DNA of 64,000 nt. It comes from Magicicada septendecula (Eukaryota > Arthropoda > Insecta > Hemiptera > Cicadidae). The notes beneath the pieces were generated by a model. The model ran no database searches, was not told the origin of the DNA, and worked only from the letters and a program-made list of their open reading frames with translations. This document shows, piece by piece, positions 24,079 through 33,231 of the stretch. Every line of letters starts with the position of its first letter. Position 1 is the stretch's first letter. The translations under genes were made by a program, and so were the position numbers. The DNA lies in the NCBI GenBank assembly GCA_034769895.1, contig CM068367.1:707700885-707764884 (forward strand), given 5' to 3'.

Positions 24079-24818
24079 AGTCTGATGCCACCGGAAGTGG
24101 ACATAATTTATGAATGGGTCGACGTAGGATACCCTGTGCGGTGCGAACGTCAGCAACGCGCACTGTTGAGTCCTGACCCGAATAAACATTTGTGACTACC
24201 CCGCGCTTCCACTGAAGGGGGGGAATTATCATCTAGAATGAGGACGAGCTGTCCAGCAGTCAAATTTCTTGACGTAATGCGCCATTTGTTGTGCTGTTGC
24301 AACCGGTGCAAGTAATCTTTTGACCATCGTTTCCAGATGGATTGTGTGAATCTTTGGAGCAGCTGCCATCTGCCCAAACGACTAATACTGACTTGGGTAT
24401 AGTCGGGTTCCGGGAATGCCGTAAGCGGAGAACTGACCAGGAAATGAGCGGGAGTTAACGGTTCTGGGTCCCTAAAGTCATTGGATATTGCGAATAAAGG
24501 GCGTGAGCTAAGGCAGGATTCTATTTGAGTTAGGATGGTATAATACTCCTCGAAAGTCAGAATGGTACAGCCAATCACGCGACGCAAATGAAATTTGACA
24601 CTTTTTACCCCGCTTTCCCACAGACCACCGAAATGAGGGGCTGAGGGTGGAATAAAGGACCACTTGATGCCTTGGGAGCTGGTAAACTCCTGAGTCGTTT
24701 GCTCAAATCCCTTAGATTTCAAAAGTCTGTACAATTCGTGTAGTGTGCTGCTAGCATGACGAAAATTTGTACCATTGTCGGAGAATATCTGAATGGGGAT
24801 ATATATATATTCAATCAC
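24079..24818 (-). pseudogene. BEL/Pao pol 3' end: integrase core to C-terminal domain
   Basis: The frame shows the integrase FSDNGTNF and FGGLWE motifs and a C-terminal region with the W..WS.DYL..LQ pattern typical of BEL/Pao integrase tails. A run of seven C in minus-strand sense near 24220 marks a one-base shift; the other frame continues with a VVTNVYSGQDSTVRVADVR-like tail to a stop near 24078. The element is cut near 24800, where viral or palindromic DNA begins. Confidence 0.8.
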
Positions 24819-24829
24819 TTTCTGCTACA

Positions 24830-25010
24830 GTGAATTACCATATATATATGTTACGGTAAAAGTCCGGAGAGCAGTGTAACCTGACATTTACCGGTAAAAC
24901 CTGACAATTACCATAGTGAGTTGGTAAAAGTTCGAAAAATAATTTTAAATGATTCCACTTCGGACTCTTACCAAGCGCCTTGGTAAATGTCAACATTTAC
25001 CACTCCGCCA
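24830..25010. repeat. Palindrome-rich TTACC/GGTAA cluster at the left viral border
   Basis: About ten TTACC or GGTAA motifs occur here. They include TTACCAAG-cgc-CTTGGTAA at 24968-24986, an overlapping 9-bp-arm palindrome GGTAAATGT-ca-ACATTTACC at 24982-25001, and ATTTACCGGTAAAA near 24887. It may be an hr-like element or a MITE end; the sequence alone does not decide. Confidence 0.6.
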
Positions 25011-25083
25011 TTACTTTTAGCGAGATTCCGCGCGGTTTGGTCGAGAAATTTTATGATCGTCACAAGTATTGCCTCGGCTTCTC

Positions 25084-25099
25084 GCTTTTATATCGTTTG
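25084..25099 (-). promoter_or_regulatory. TATA-containing promoter element, orphaned at the left border
   Basis: The 16-bp sequence GCTTTTATATCGTTTG is repeated exactly at 53146-53161, with similar flanks of about 35 bp in total. At the second site it lies upstream of a minus-strand gene, read as TATAAAAG. Here no minus-strand viral gene lies to the left, suggesting that the gene was lost at the junction with the BEL/Pao remnant. Confidence 0.45.
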
Positions 25100-25116
25100 A
25101 ATTCCTCACCGCTCAC

Positions 25117-25135
25117 GTCGGCTAGTGTAGCCGAC
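25117..25135. repeat. 19-bp palindrome GTCGGCTA-N3-TAGCCGAC
   Basis: The 8-bp arms are perfect with a 3-bp spacer. It is the first member of a family also found at 26743-26761, 46332-46350, 46399-46417 and 46439-46457. All lie in viral intergenic DNA. Confidence 0.75.
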
Positions 25136-25360
25136 ATTCACGACAGTGAATAGGCTATAGTTACTGCATAATTCGACGGACTTGTAATCTTCTTAGTTGT
25201 CGCTAGTGCTTTATGGATTCAGTAGCGGTGTCAAGCCTAATATCGGTAGCTCGAACGCTGACTCCGTCTCCGGTGATTCTAGTGTTTACGTTTGTTAAAG
25301 ATAGCTACAGAGGCGTGGTTGAATCGGTTAAATTATAAAGAGTGAGACGACGACAACACG

Positions 25361-25594
25361 ATGAGCGATGAAAACACGGTAAAACAAGAACGAGACACTC
25401 GGTTTAAGGATATACTACGCGCCCAGCCGTTGACTGTGAACTTGACGTTTCTGTTCATGTTGTCGCTCATCGTGCTTATAACCACGAAGGTCGCATTGAA
25501 TATTGCCCAACAGCCGAGCGCGGCAAGATTCACGGGCGGCACCACAACGACATCAGGTCCGGTATTGGTGTTGCCGACAGTGGTTAAGAAATAA
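25361..25594 (+). CDS. Small single-pass membrane protein, 77 aa
   Basis: An ATG start follows a TATAAAG-like element by about 25 bp. Residues 26-48 are a strong hydrophobic helix, preceded by a charged N-terminus and followed by a Ser/Thr/Gly-rich tail. The size and layout resemble small structural or oral-infectivity membrane proteins of nudiviruses and baculoviruses, but no specific family is recognised. Base composition matches the viral block. The frame is intact. Confidence 0.6.
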   Translation: MSDENTVKQERDTRFKDILRAQPLTVNLTFLFMLSLIVLITTKVALNIAQQPSAARFTGGTTTTSGPVLVLPTVVKK

Positions 25595-25642
25595 ATCGAC
25601 CTAATTTGATTCGATTTTCTGTTTGTTTTTCACTAAGCTTAC

Positions 25643-25680
25643 GGGTATAAATACCGGTGGCCGTCGCGATGCGAGTCAGT
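25643..25680 (+). promoter_or_regulatory. Early-type promoter: TATA box plus CAGT initiator
   Basis: A GGTATAAATA box is followed about 30 bp later by CAGT within GAGTCAGTATAC. TATA plus CAGT is the usual arrangement of early promoters in baculovirus-like viruses. It precedes the ORFs at 25732 and 25859. Confidence 0.5.
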
Positions 25681-25731
25681 ATACGTTCAGACACAGTCAG
25701 TAGCGCATCGCATCGCATCGCATCGATCAAT

Positions 25732-25866
25732 ATGATTTCTGCAGCCGCCGAGTTCCTGAACCAGTTAGAAGAATTCAACATTACGGAGCAGCCGTTGCCA
25801 ATGCCGTACTTAATGCGTCGGATCCGTAGTTTGCTAGAGTTACAACTAGAACTACGGAATGCCTAA
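25732..25866 (+). CDS. Small ORF, 44 aa, overlapping the next gene
   Basis: This ATG opens 55 bp after the CAGT initiator. The upstream in-frame ATG at 25657 lies between the TATA box and the initiator and is unlikely to be used. The product is helical, rich in Leu and Glu, without a membrane segment. Its stop overlaps the start of the next ORF in ATGCCTAA, so it could be a short upstream ORF, a real small protein, or the N-terminus of the next gene after a frameshift. Confidence 0.4.
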   Translation: MISAAAEFLNQLEEFNITEQPLPMPYLMRRIRSLLELQLELRNA

Positions 25867-26509
25867 TACTTGTAGTGAAAAAGAAGAAAAACTAACACTA
25901 CGACCACCGCCGCCAGCATCGAACCGCCGTGTATACAGACACCGAAACTCTTCGACTCCCAAGCAGCCGTCGCAGAAACAATCTATCGTCAGAGAGTTTC
26001 GCAAAGCTATTAAGTCCATGGAGTCGTTGAACACGCCTATATATATCGATATACAATGGCTAAACTCGTCGAATAACGATACAATTATAAAAGAGTTCAC
26101 CGCGGAGTGTGCCGGAGCACCTCCTGCGTGGATTATCGTAAAATCTCCGCCTGGCGATATACCGAGCATTCCGAGCAACTTCTTTACAGGGAGACACGTG
26201 CACGGAATAGAGTGGAATGACGGCGTCATTGACGAAATGTCGCTGCGCGACTGTATAAGCAACTTATTCAATAAGGACCGGCCCGTGATCGTCAAAAATC
26301 AACAGAAAACGAACATATTGATAAACAAGTTGTGGATACCGCGGCATCTTTTCACGCCATTGGAAGACGCTCCTCGCCTCAGTGTTCTTTGTAGCATCTA
26401 CAATCCACCGTCGTGTCCGTACCACCGACACCTTAACAAGACGATGGCGTGCACCAGTAAACACACACACGCCATGATGTCACACCAAAAGGAATGGGAA
26501 ATAAACTAA
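25859..26509 (+). CDS. Unassigned viral protein, 216 aa
   Basis: The frame is intact. A basic, Pro-rich N-terminus (about residues 1-45) is followed by a globular region with several Trp and Cys residues and ends in a His-rich tail. No family is recognised. It shares the TATA/CAGT promoter of the preceding small ORF and is followed by AATAAA near 26570. Both features suggest a transcription unit early in infection. Confidence 0.65.
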   Translation: MPNTCSEKEEKLTLRPPPPASNRRVYRHRNSSTPKQPSQKQSIVREFRKAIKSMESLNTPIYIDIQWLNSSNNDTIIKEFTAECAGAPPAWIIVKSPPGDIPSIPSNFFTGRHVHGIEWNDGVIDEMSLRDCISNLFNKDRPVIVKNQQKTNILINKLWIPRHLFTPLEDAPRLSVLCSIYNPPSCPYHRHLNKTMACTSKHTHAMMSHQKEWEIN

Positions 26510-27090
26510 GTGATTTGTATATAATATATTTTAATGCTAATGATTTGTATACGATATATTTTTAATGTTAAATAAAGTTGTTTTTGTTATGCCAAAAAAC
26601 TGTCATTATCTCTTGAATGCTCGCTTAAACTAGTCGTACACTTGTTTAGACTAGAGTTCCTGCACGCATCAGATGGTAAGTCCGTAACGGCGTGTATCGG
26701 CTAGCAGTAAAATTACAAAACAGTGATTATACAGTAGTGAATGTCAGCTAGACTAGTCGACAATATGTGGTGTTTTCAGCTAAAATTTATTTGACAGTGT
26801 CGGCTAGCACGGAGTACGATTGCGGTGTACTTTACATTTTCCGTTGAATGTCGGCTATAGCGTCTGACAAACAATAGAGGCGATTGCCACATATTTGCTT
26901 GTCAGAAAAGTACAAACACCGTGGTGTCGCAACGTGGTGATGAACTGTGTCCAGTTGCCGTTTAGGGCACGCCGCGTTCGTCCAAGCCTACTGTATATAT
27001 AGTATCGACAACCATGTGTCACCGATCGACAGCGATACAGTCGTGTCTAACGTGTGGTAAAAATTGGGCAGAACACTTGTGTTTCTGCGT
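26510..27090. promoter_or_regulatory. Intergenic regulatory region upstream of the recombinase
   Basis: No gene is supported. The region contains a full but imperfect palindrome of the GTCGGCTA family at 26743-26761 and half sites near 26696, 26799 and 26850. A TATAGTAT motif lies at 26998-27005 and a CAGT at about 27040, just before the recombinase start. Confidence 0.5.
26743..26761. repeat. 19-bp palindrome, imperfect member
   Basis: It reads GTCAGCTA-GAC-TAGTCGAC, with the same 8-3-8 geometry as the copy at 25117. Confidence 0.6.
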
Positions 27091-28161
27091 ATGTCTGCAA
27101 CGGCCGTTCTATCTCTGCTAACAACTATGGCAAACGTTCAGGCGTCCGACTACAGGCCGGGCGTGAGACGTATAGACGAAAACAGGCTAAACGCGTTGCT
27201 AGACACTGTATCGGCCGAAGAAGCGGCCAAAATTATACAACGCGTACTGCCAGAACCATCAAAGAAAAGGTCTGTCAGACGACGCACACTGGAACCGCCC
27301 GTAAACAAGGCGGTGAACAGCATCGTGACTGAACTGTGTCTGCTGGACGAGCCCGACTACGAGCGTCGGGCGAAAATGTTTATCGGCTACTGTAGAGTGC
27401 GTAACTATGCGCTAAACACGACCATACGGTACTTTAAAATCGCGCGACGGAACGGTACCTTCGGGCCGCTCGGTGCAGTGTCCATACAGCCGGATCCGTC
27501 GGTATTCACAGGTCGTACGCACACGCGAATCGTGAGCACCGAGAATTTCACGCGACTGTTCAAGTATCTGTTGGGTAATTGGTCCGAATACACGACACCT
27601 CTGTTGGTGGACTTTTACACCGGTCTCCGCACAATGGAGATTCTCCAGTTTACCAGCTTCACGCTGTACCAACTGCAGACCCGACAGCACACTGTTAACG
27701 TGAAACGGAAGCAGACGGTCATCAACGACGAGCCCATCTACTGGCGGCCGATCTACACCACGCATCTGAAAAAGTTTACAGACAAACTGGTTGAATTGTA
27801 CAGTGCCGAGTACGCGGACTACACAGACTCGTCCATAACGGTCTGTCTGTTTTATGTGACACCGAAAACGTTGGCCAACCGTATACGCCTGGCGTACTAC
27901 AAAGCCAACGGCTCGAGTCCACCGCTCGGGTTCGGCATACACTCGTGCCGCAACATGTTTGCCTCAATAATGGCCGAGACGTCAAAGAATCTACCTGCTA
28001 TACAGCTGTTTCCGCAGCACAAGTCGGTAGAGACTACAAAACGGTACATCAAGACCAATTTCAAGTACATCAGAGACGAGTTTAACCGCCTCACCGATGA
28101 TGGGGAGGGCAAACATATGGTAATTGTTACCACTGACACTAATACTAGTGCTACAGACTAA
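27091..28161 (+). CDS. Tyrosine recombinase, nudivirus integrase/VLF-1 family
   Basis: This intact 356-aa protein has the tyrosine recombinase signature. Arg180 lies in TGLRTMEI, His284 and Arg287 in HSCRNMF, His310 in PQHKS, and the nucleophile Tyr319 in TTKRYIK. The N-terminal third resembles a SAM-like DNA-binding domain. Nudiviruses and baculoviruses encode related proteins (VLF-1 and integrases) that act on viral DNA late in replication or packaging. The two subfamilies cannot be separated with certainty here. The first in-frame ATG is 27091; the frame is open slightly further upstream without an ATG. All catalytic residues are present, unlike the broken replication genes nearby. Confidence 0.85.
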   Translation: MSATAVLSLLTTMANVQASDYRPGVRRIDENRLNALLDTVSAEEAAKIIQRVLPEPSKKRSVRRRTLEPPVNKAVNSIVTELCLLDEPDYERRAKMFIGYCRVRNYALNTTIRYFKIARRNGTFGPLGAVSIQPDPSVFTGRTHTRIVSTENFTRLFKYLLGNWSEYTTPLLVDFYTGLRTMEILQFTSFTLYQLQTRQHTVNVKRKQTVINDEPIYWRPIYTTHLKKFTDKLVELYSAEYADYTDSSITVCLFYVTPKTLANRIRLAYYKANGSSPPLGFGIHSCRNMFASIMAETSKNLPAIQLFPQHKSVETTKRYIKTNFKYIRDEFNRLTDDGEGKHMVIVTTDTNTSATD

Positions 28162-28233
28162 AGTATAAGTATATGAAGGCGTAGGAAGGGATAAAAATAA
28201 ATAATAACGTGATTATTTTTCACAGACACAAAT

Positions 28234-29192
28234 TTATTGTACCAAAAATATACGCATACATGTGTGTAACAACCACATAAACTTATTTTTACCAAAATTA
28301 TAACACAGCGGTGTAGCCGCTCTCCGGTGCGACATCACTTTATTAAATTTCGTGCGAGCGTGCACTTGAATAATTGGTGAATATGATTTTAAGAGTTTCA
28401 TGTTCACATAAGGGGTCTCGTAAAACATGTCCGTCTGCGAGGTCGTTAAATACTGTCTCCGCACCTTTTCTCTCCGGTTGCAGCACAACAGCGTGTTCAA
28501 CGTATCGCTCTTGCATAGGTGCTGTTTGATGGCCGACGAGATATTCACGCCCCACTCGTTGTCGGCGCAAATCGTCTGCACGTCTGACCAACTGAGCCGG
28601 TCCAACACGCCGTACGCCGTGGGCGAAGCCAGACACAGCAGTACCGCCTCGCTCCACTCCATCATGTCGATACTCTCGGTGTTGTGTATATTGAGGCACG
28701 CCGCACGCACCATCTGGTCTGCCGTGGTACACACGACTGGGTCTCGTTTTATCCGTTTCTTCTTTTTCTTACGTTCTACTCCGGCCGCGTCGTCGTTTGT
28801 CACGCGTCTCCTGCGTTTAGCTGCTGTGACCTTGGGTACTGGCGCCGTGTCTCGAAGTATATGGCTCGACGGAGATCCTACACGTTCATCGTGCTGATGT
28901 ATTTTTTTGGCGTCCGTTTGGTCCCCCTGCTGCGGCAGTTGCTTTCGCTTTTTCGCCTGATGCGGCGATGTGCAACGATCGTTGTTGTTGTCACTAATAG
29001 TAGCGATGACAGTATGAGATTCACCTCGATAATACTGCTGGGATCGATCGATTGGCAAACGGGGTTTAGTGGCGGCAACGGTGTCGATGGTTTCTCCGAT
29101 TCTAGAGCGATTGTGGCATACGAACAGCAGTCTTCGTCTTCGTCGTCGTCCGAAGACATAAAGTCTACTGCGAATCTGTTGACTCTGGACAT
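28234..29192 (-). pseudogene. Unassigned nuclear-type protein, probably frameshifted
   Basis: The upstream ORF begins at ATG 29192 with an Asp/Glu-rich stretch and overlaps a 274-codon ORF (28234-29058) in another frame. The second ORF has three Lys/Arg clusters that look like nuclear localisation signals, then a globular C-terminal domain rich in Cys, Leu and aromatic residues. The most economical reading is one gene of about 300 codons with a frameshift between about 28900 and 29140. It is convergent with the recombinase across a 72-bp gap with AATAAA. By position next to an integrase-type gene it could be one of the conserved unnamed nudivirus genes, which is untested. Confidence 0.5.
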
Positions 29193-29255
29193 TGTATGTA
29201 CACGACGGAGATCAGTGTACAGTCATTCCGTGTTAATTAGACAGCAAACGGACGC

Positions 29256-29608
29256 CTCTATATAACCGTATGCCGTTTGACACGCTAGATAGAAGTCGTC
29301 GGGCCGATAGATGCGTTTAACCAAGCAAGAGTTTGCGAGTCCGTCATCTGTTGACTGGACATTGTATCAATGTACAGTCACTCCATGCAAATGAACGCCT
29401 CTATATAACCGTATACCGTTTGACACGCTAGATAGTGGTCGTCGGGCCGATAGATGCGTTTAACCAAGCAAGAGTTTGCGAGTCCGTTATCTGTTGACTG
29501 GACGTTGTATCAGTGTACAGTCACTCCATGCAAATGAACGCCTCTATATAACCGTATGCCGTTTTATACAGTCTTCAGCACGCTAGATAGTGGTCGTCGG
29601 GCCGATAG
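29256..29608 (+). repeat. Triplicated promoter and start region, about 143-155 bp per copy
   Basis: A block with a TATATAA box, the sequence GATAGNNGTCGTCGGGCCG and an ATG followed by the same eight codons occurs three times, with ATGs at 29311, 29454 and 29609. Only the third ATG leads into a long ORF; the first two run into short ORFs. The third copy alone has an extra TATACAGTCTTCAG segment, giving TATA plus CAGT initiator spacing. Confidence 0.8.
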
Positions 29609-29890
29609 ATGCGTTTAACCAAGCAAGAGTTTGCGCGTATTCGCCCGTTACAGTGGGTGTTGCGCGAATACGGCGGCGTGGCGTACAACAGCCCTGTGGA
29701 CCAGACGTCTACACGTCTGTTTTGGCTAGACTTTATGCGCGGCGTGTTCGCGCCGAAATACGCCGCGCAACGCGGCGTCACGTCTATAAACGGGTTCGAC
29801 ACGACCCAGCCGGTGATGTTGACCGACGATTTGAACCTGAAACTGCCCACCATGTTGGAAACGGCCATGTATTGTGCCATTCTAATATAG
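29609..29890 (+). CDS. Unassigned small viral protein, 93 aa
   Basis: The frame is intact and follows a TATA/CAGT promoter. The product is mixed, with a basic N-terminus and a hydrophobic C-terminal end, and no recognised domain. It ends in TAG. An inverted repeat ATTTAACG...CGTTAAAT follows at about 29912-29935. Partial duplication of its promoter and first codons just upstream suggests repeated recombination here. It could be a full small protein or the N-terminus of a truncated gene. Confidence 0.55.
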   Translation: MRLTKQEFARIRPLQWVLREYGGVAYNSPVDQTSTRLFWLDFMRGVFAPKYAAQRGVTSINGFDTTQPVMLTDDLNLKLPTMLETAMYCAILI

Positions 29891-29939
29891 ATCGGCGATT
29901 ATTCAGTATTTAACGTCAAAAATAACCGTTAAATGCTGT

Positions 29940-32572
29940 ACGGTATTTAGCCCTAGCAGTTGAGATAAGCAATACTGCTGCCTGAATTACCATTAAGAGC
30001 GAGGCTTGATCGGTGCTGGCCTCTCGCGAGAGCCCCGGTTTGCGAGCTCACAAAGCGGAACCGGTATCAAGAAAGTTTGTCTCGCACTGATCGTCGCCTT
30101 GTTGGCTGCTTATTTTTTTTCTCTCCGGCGGAGAAGAATTTGTTGCACCATTCTTCCACCTATGGCAAGCTAAATCTATACAGAACTGCGGTAAGTCTCG
30201 GCAATATTTTTATAATTATCTATTTAAAGTTTTACTAATGAAAAACTTGTTTAATAGGCCACAGTAAGTAAAATCAGATAACCTTTTGTGTCACCACGTG
30301 TTGAGTGGTCCAATACGTAATTTAAAGGTAATTGTTTTTAGTAATACTATATTAAATTCACATGCCTTAACTAAGGCACTAAAATTGAGAGTCATATCAA
30401 TGCAAAAAGTATTTGTTTAAATCGTACAGACATGGGTGTAATCTGATAACCTTATTACGCTGCCTCGTGGTGAAAGTGCAATGAGTAATTCAGAGTAAGT
30501 TACATACAACCTTTACTAGTGATTATAGTAACACTATATCAATTTCCGAAAGCTTACTAAGGCACCAATTGAGAAGAATGTAATTGCCAAAAGGTATTAA
30601 TTTAAATAGTATAGAAATGATGTAATCAGGTAACCTCTCTCAACCACGTGGCAAACAAAAATTCAGACTATGTGCAAATTTTATTAAAAGTGTAACAAGC
30701 CGAATAATTAGCTAAGCAAAATTGAAGTATGTTAACCCACATGGGTAAAGTTTATTAATATTAAATGTAACTGTACTAAATGTTGGCCATATAACCTTGC
30801 CAAGTGTGTCAAATATTATATTTAAATAGCCCTAAAGCTGTGTTAAGATTATATATGGGTTTTGGGTGTGTGTGAAGTTTCTGGGGGAATTTGTTTGTGA
30901 ACTCTAGCTGATAAAATGTGTTGTATGATCAGGGTCCCTCGATGAAGACGTGGACCAGCCCCAACCTGAACTTTTGAACATCCAGATTTCTCTCTCAACT
31001 TCATCTGCCGGAGAGGAATAGCAATGACAAAACACTAACACCCTATAATGTAGGCCACGAGATTGCCACTTCACACCCATGGACAAAATAAGGTGAACTC
31101 AATCCATTATATTCTTTACACATTGTGATGCACTCAATGGAGCCAGTGAACCAATTCAATCATTCAACAACATGACTTTAAGTTTTTAAACAGTTTAATT
31201 GGATCCCCGATTAACGGGACAGTATAGTGCGTGAACTGGGAGGGAAATCTTTTGTAAATTTTACTAATTTGTTTGTATAATCTGTGAGCTCAGAGGCTGA
31301 CATGCATCTTTGGCTGCTCACCTTTCAAACGTGCAATTCCTTCTTATTTTCAGTATAAGGGTTTCATCACTGCTACTAATTCATTCAATCAACTTGTAAT
31401 TTCTCTGTTTCAATTTAGTGTTCATTTTATATATTAATTTCTCATTTTTAAATTCAGTTTGGATTATATAGGGATAGAAGTTTCTGTGGTAGTTAAGTAG
31501 AGTCACAAGTTTAATCCTGAATAGGTGCATGTTCATGCAGTGTTAAACATGCTGTTGAGACAGGTTGAATTATGCACTGACTTGCCCATCAACATGTCGG
31601 TCTCTGGGCCAAAATTACTTTTAAAAGGGTTATAAGGTTCAGGACACATTACTATTTTCTAAACTTAACCATATTTATCAAAACTTAAATTCTTTTAATT
31701 AATTATGATAACTGGGGTGTTCACTGTATTCTAAATTTTATTTCTCCCAGTATAAGTGCCCAGAGTGGCAGCATTTTATAATAGTATTAGGCACTTGGCC
31801 AAATTTTTGAATTTATTATGTGCTGGGGACTACTGGTGTTGCATATATAATCAGATAACCATGTAATGTGTTATGCACATAAAGAGAATTAAAACCTGAC
31901 ATGGATTTTCATAATTTATTAATGATGTACCTCATGGGGGTAGAAAAGGATGTGGCAAGAGATCTATGTAATAATTGTCCTGTATTGTGGAACATGTAGA
32001 TGTATTGTATATTCGTGTGTGTATTTTGTGGGGTTCTATATGTATTGTACATTTGGGTGTATTTTTGGGGGAGTTAGATATAGGGCTTATAAAAAAGAAA
32101 AGATAAAACATAGGGTTATATATGTATATATATATACATTTAATTTTGATGACAATTAATTAATTCTATCTCTATTAATTTTTAATTAATATTTTTTTCT
32201 AAGAGAGTTAATTTATTTTAATTAACTTTAATAAATAGTATGTAGATTTGTCTCGATTTAATTTTAATTAATATTTTTGTTTAAAAGAGAATTAGTTATT
32301 CTAATTAACCTTATCAAGATGTATATAAATTTTATCTCAATTAAGTTTCAATTGATTTTATTTAGAGAAGATAGAGAATAAATTTTGGATTTATTAATAA
32401 TTTCAAATAACCTTTTTAAAGAATATAAATTATTTTTAATTAACAGTTTTTAAGGGCAAAATAGATTCTGAATGTTATATTTATTGTTTTTGTAGGTAAC
32501 AGAAAGGAGATAGAATAATAAAAGGATTTTATTAATTGTTAATTTTATGAGTTTTAATTGCAAGTCCCGTCT
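29940..32572 (-). mobile_element. AT-rich insertion between viral blocks, probable solo LTR or non-autonomous element
   Basis: Base composition changes abruptly from viral to AT-rich. No coding ORF is credible across 2.6 kb. The right end (32508-32570) matches 18838-18900, next to the degraded gypsy element, and the orientation suggests the two share an LTR or terminal region. In minus-strand sense the terminus could begin TGCAAT. The left border is approximate, and no target duplication was found. Confidence 0.5.
30270..30670. repeat. Diverged tandem repeat, about 165-180 bp, with E-box-like cores
   Basis: Three blocks start AATC(A/T)G(A/G)TAACC at about 30272, 30441 and 30623. They carry CCACGTG or CTCGTGG shortly after, and the first two share a later CTAAGGCAC segment. 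A fourth AATCAGATAACC occurs near 31849. This pattern resembles a repeated enhancer inside an LTR. Confidence 0.5.
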
Positions 32573-32783
32573 CACTGGATCCAGCGCATTTTTGGCTTCT
32601 CTAGGCTTTGGTCTAGTTCTAATTATCTTGTGGCCCCTCTTCAGAAGAAAAAAAAAATTTTTCAAAAAAATTTTTTGCAAAAAAAATAATAATTTTTTTT
32701 ACCAGTCTAAGTTAAAGCGGGGTTACAGTATTTTGCCAACAACCAGACTTTACCGTCGCAAACCTTCGTCTTTAACCGACTGA
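32547..32783 (+). pseudogene. Possible remnant of a small membrane protein
   Basis: The first codons lie in the transposon end. The part after about 32573 encodes a hydrophobic helix followed by a very basic stretch, caused partly by A/T homopolymers at 32648-32700. It may be the 3' part of a viral gene cut by the insertion, or a chance ORF. Confidence 0.2.
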
Positions 32784-32800
32784 ATTGTGTAACGGCTCTA

Positions 32801-32923
32801 ATGTTGGCCATTGTAGTGTTTGTCGCGCTCGCGGTGTTTCACTGCTATTATTCTTCTTCTTCGGCGGCTCGCGACAAATTATACACCGCGATGCACAACC
32901 TGGCGACCGCCAACGTGATATAA
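32801..32923 (+). CDS. Small single-pass membrane protein, 40 aa
   Basis: This short ORF starts with ATG and encodes a hydrophobic segment (residues 1-16), a Ser run and a short amphipathic tail ending in TAA. The composition is viral. Very small membrane proteins of this kind include per os infectivity factors in related viruses, but the sequence is too short to assign. Confidence 0.4.
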   Translation: MLAIVVFVALAVFHCYYSSSSAARDKLYTAMHNLATANVI

Positions 32924-33231
32924 CAACGTGAATTTTGAATGTGGGCGTCTTTCGTTAACGCGCGGCTTAGTTAATAGATTTTTAACATTGAAAATGTTTT
33001 ATAAGGGCGTTTCGCACATTTGCGCGTGGTCGCTGGTGCGTGATCGAAAATGGGAACCCGTGAGTTATCACAGTATATGAGGCATGTGTACAAGCGCTAA
33101 ACGACATAAAGTCCCGATACAAGTGTCGGCTAAGAGCGAATTCGCGATAAATTGCCGACACATTACACCTACTCTGTACGAATCTATAATATAGACATCA
33201 GACAAACACGGCCGCAAGTAACGCTCAACCG
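32924..33231. other. Viral intergenic region
   Basis: No gene is supported. It contains a half site GTCGGCTA at 33125-33132 and an AATCTATAATATAG stretch near 33180-33194 that could be the promoter of the downstream ORF. Confidence 0.4.

Larger units (their letters stand above)
25011..25360. other. Viral intergenic region without a gene
   Basis: No credible ORF was found. The region contains a TATA-like element that faces left (25084-25099) and a 19-bp palindrome (25117-25135). A TTATAAAG near 25335 precedes the ORF at 25361. Confidence 0.5.

Noticed and set aside
27412..27942. Minus-strand ORFs across the recombinase
   Set aside because: They are shadow frames of a gene with a complete catalytic signature on the plus strand.
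29256..29600. CRISPR-like array from the repeated blocks
   Set aside because: The repeats are about 150 bp, contain a promoter and start codon, and have no spacer structure; the locus is eukaryotic.
30904..31086. 60-codon minus-strand ORF in the 2.6-kb insertion
   Set aside because: It is short and isolated, with no domain, inside transposon-like AT-rich sequence.
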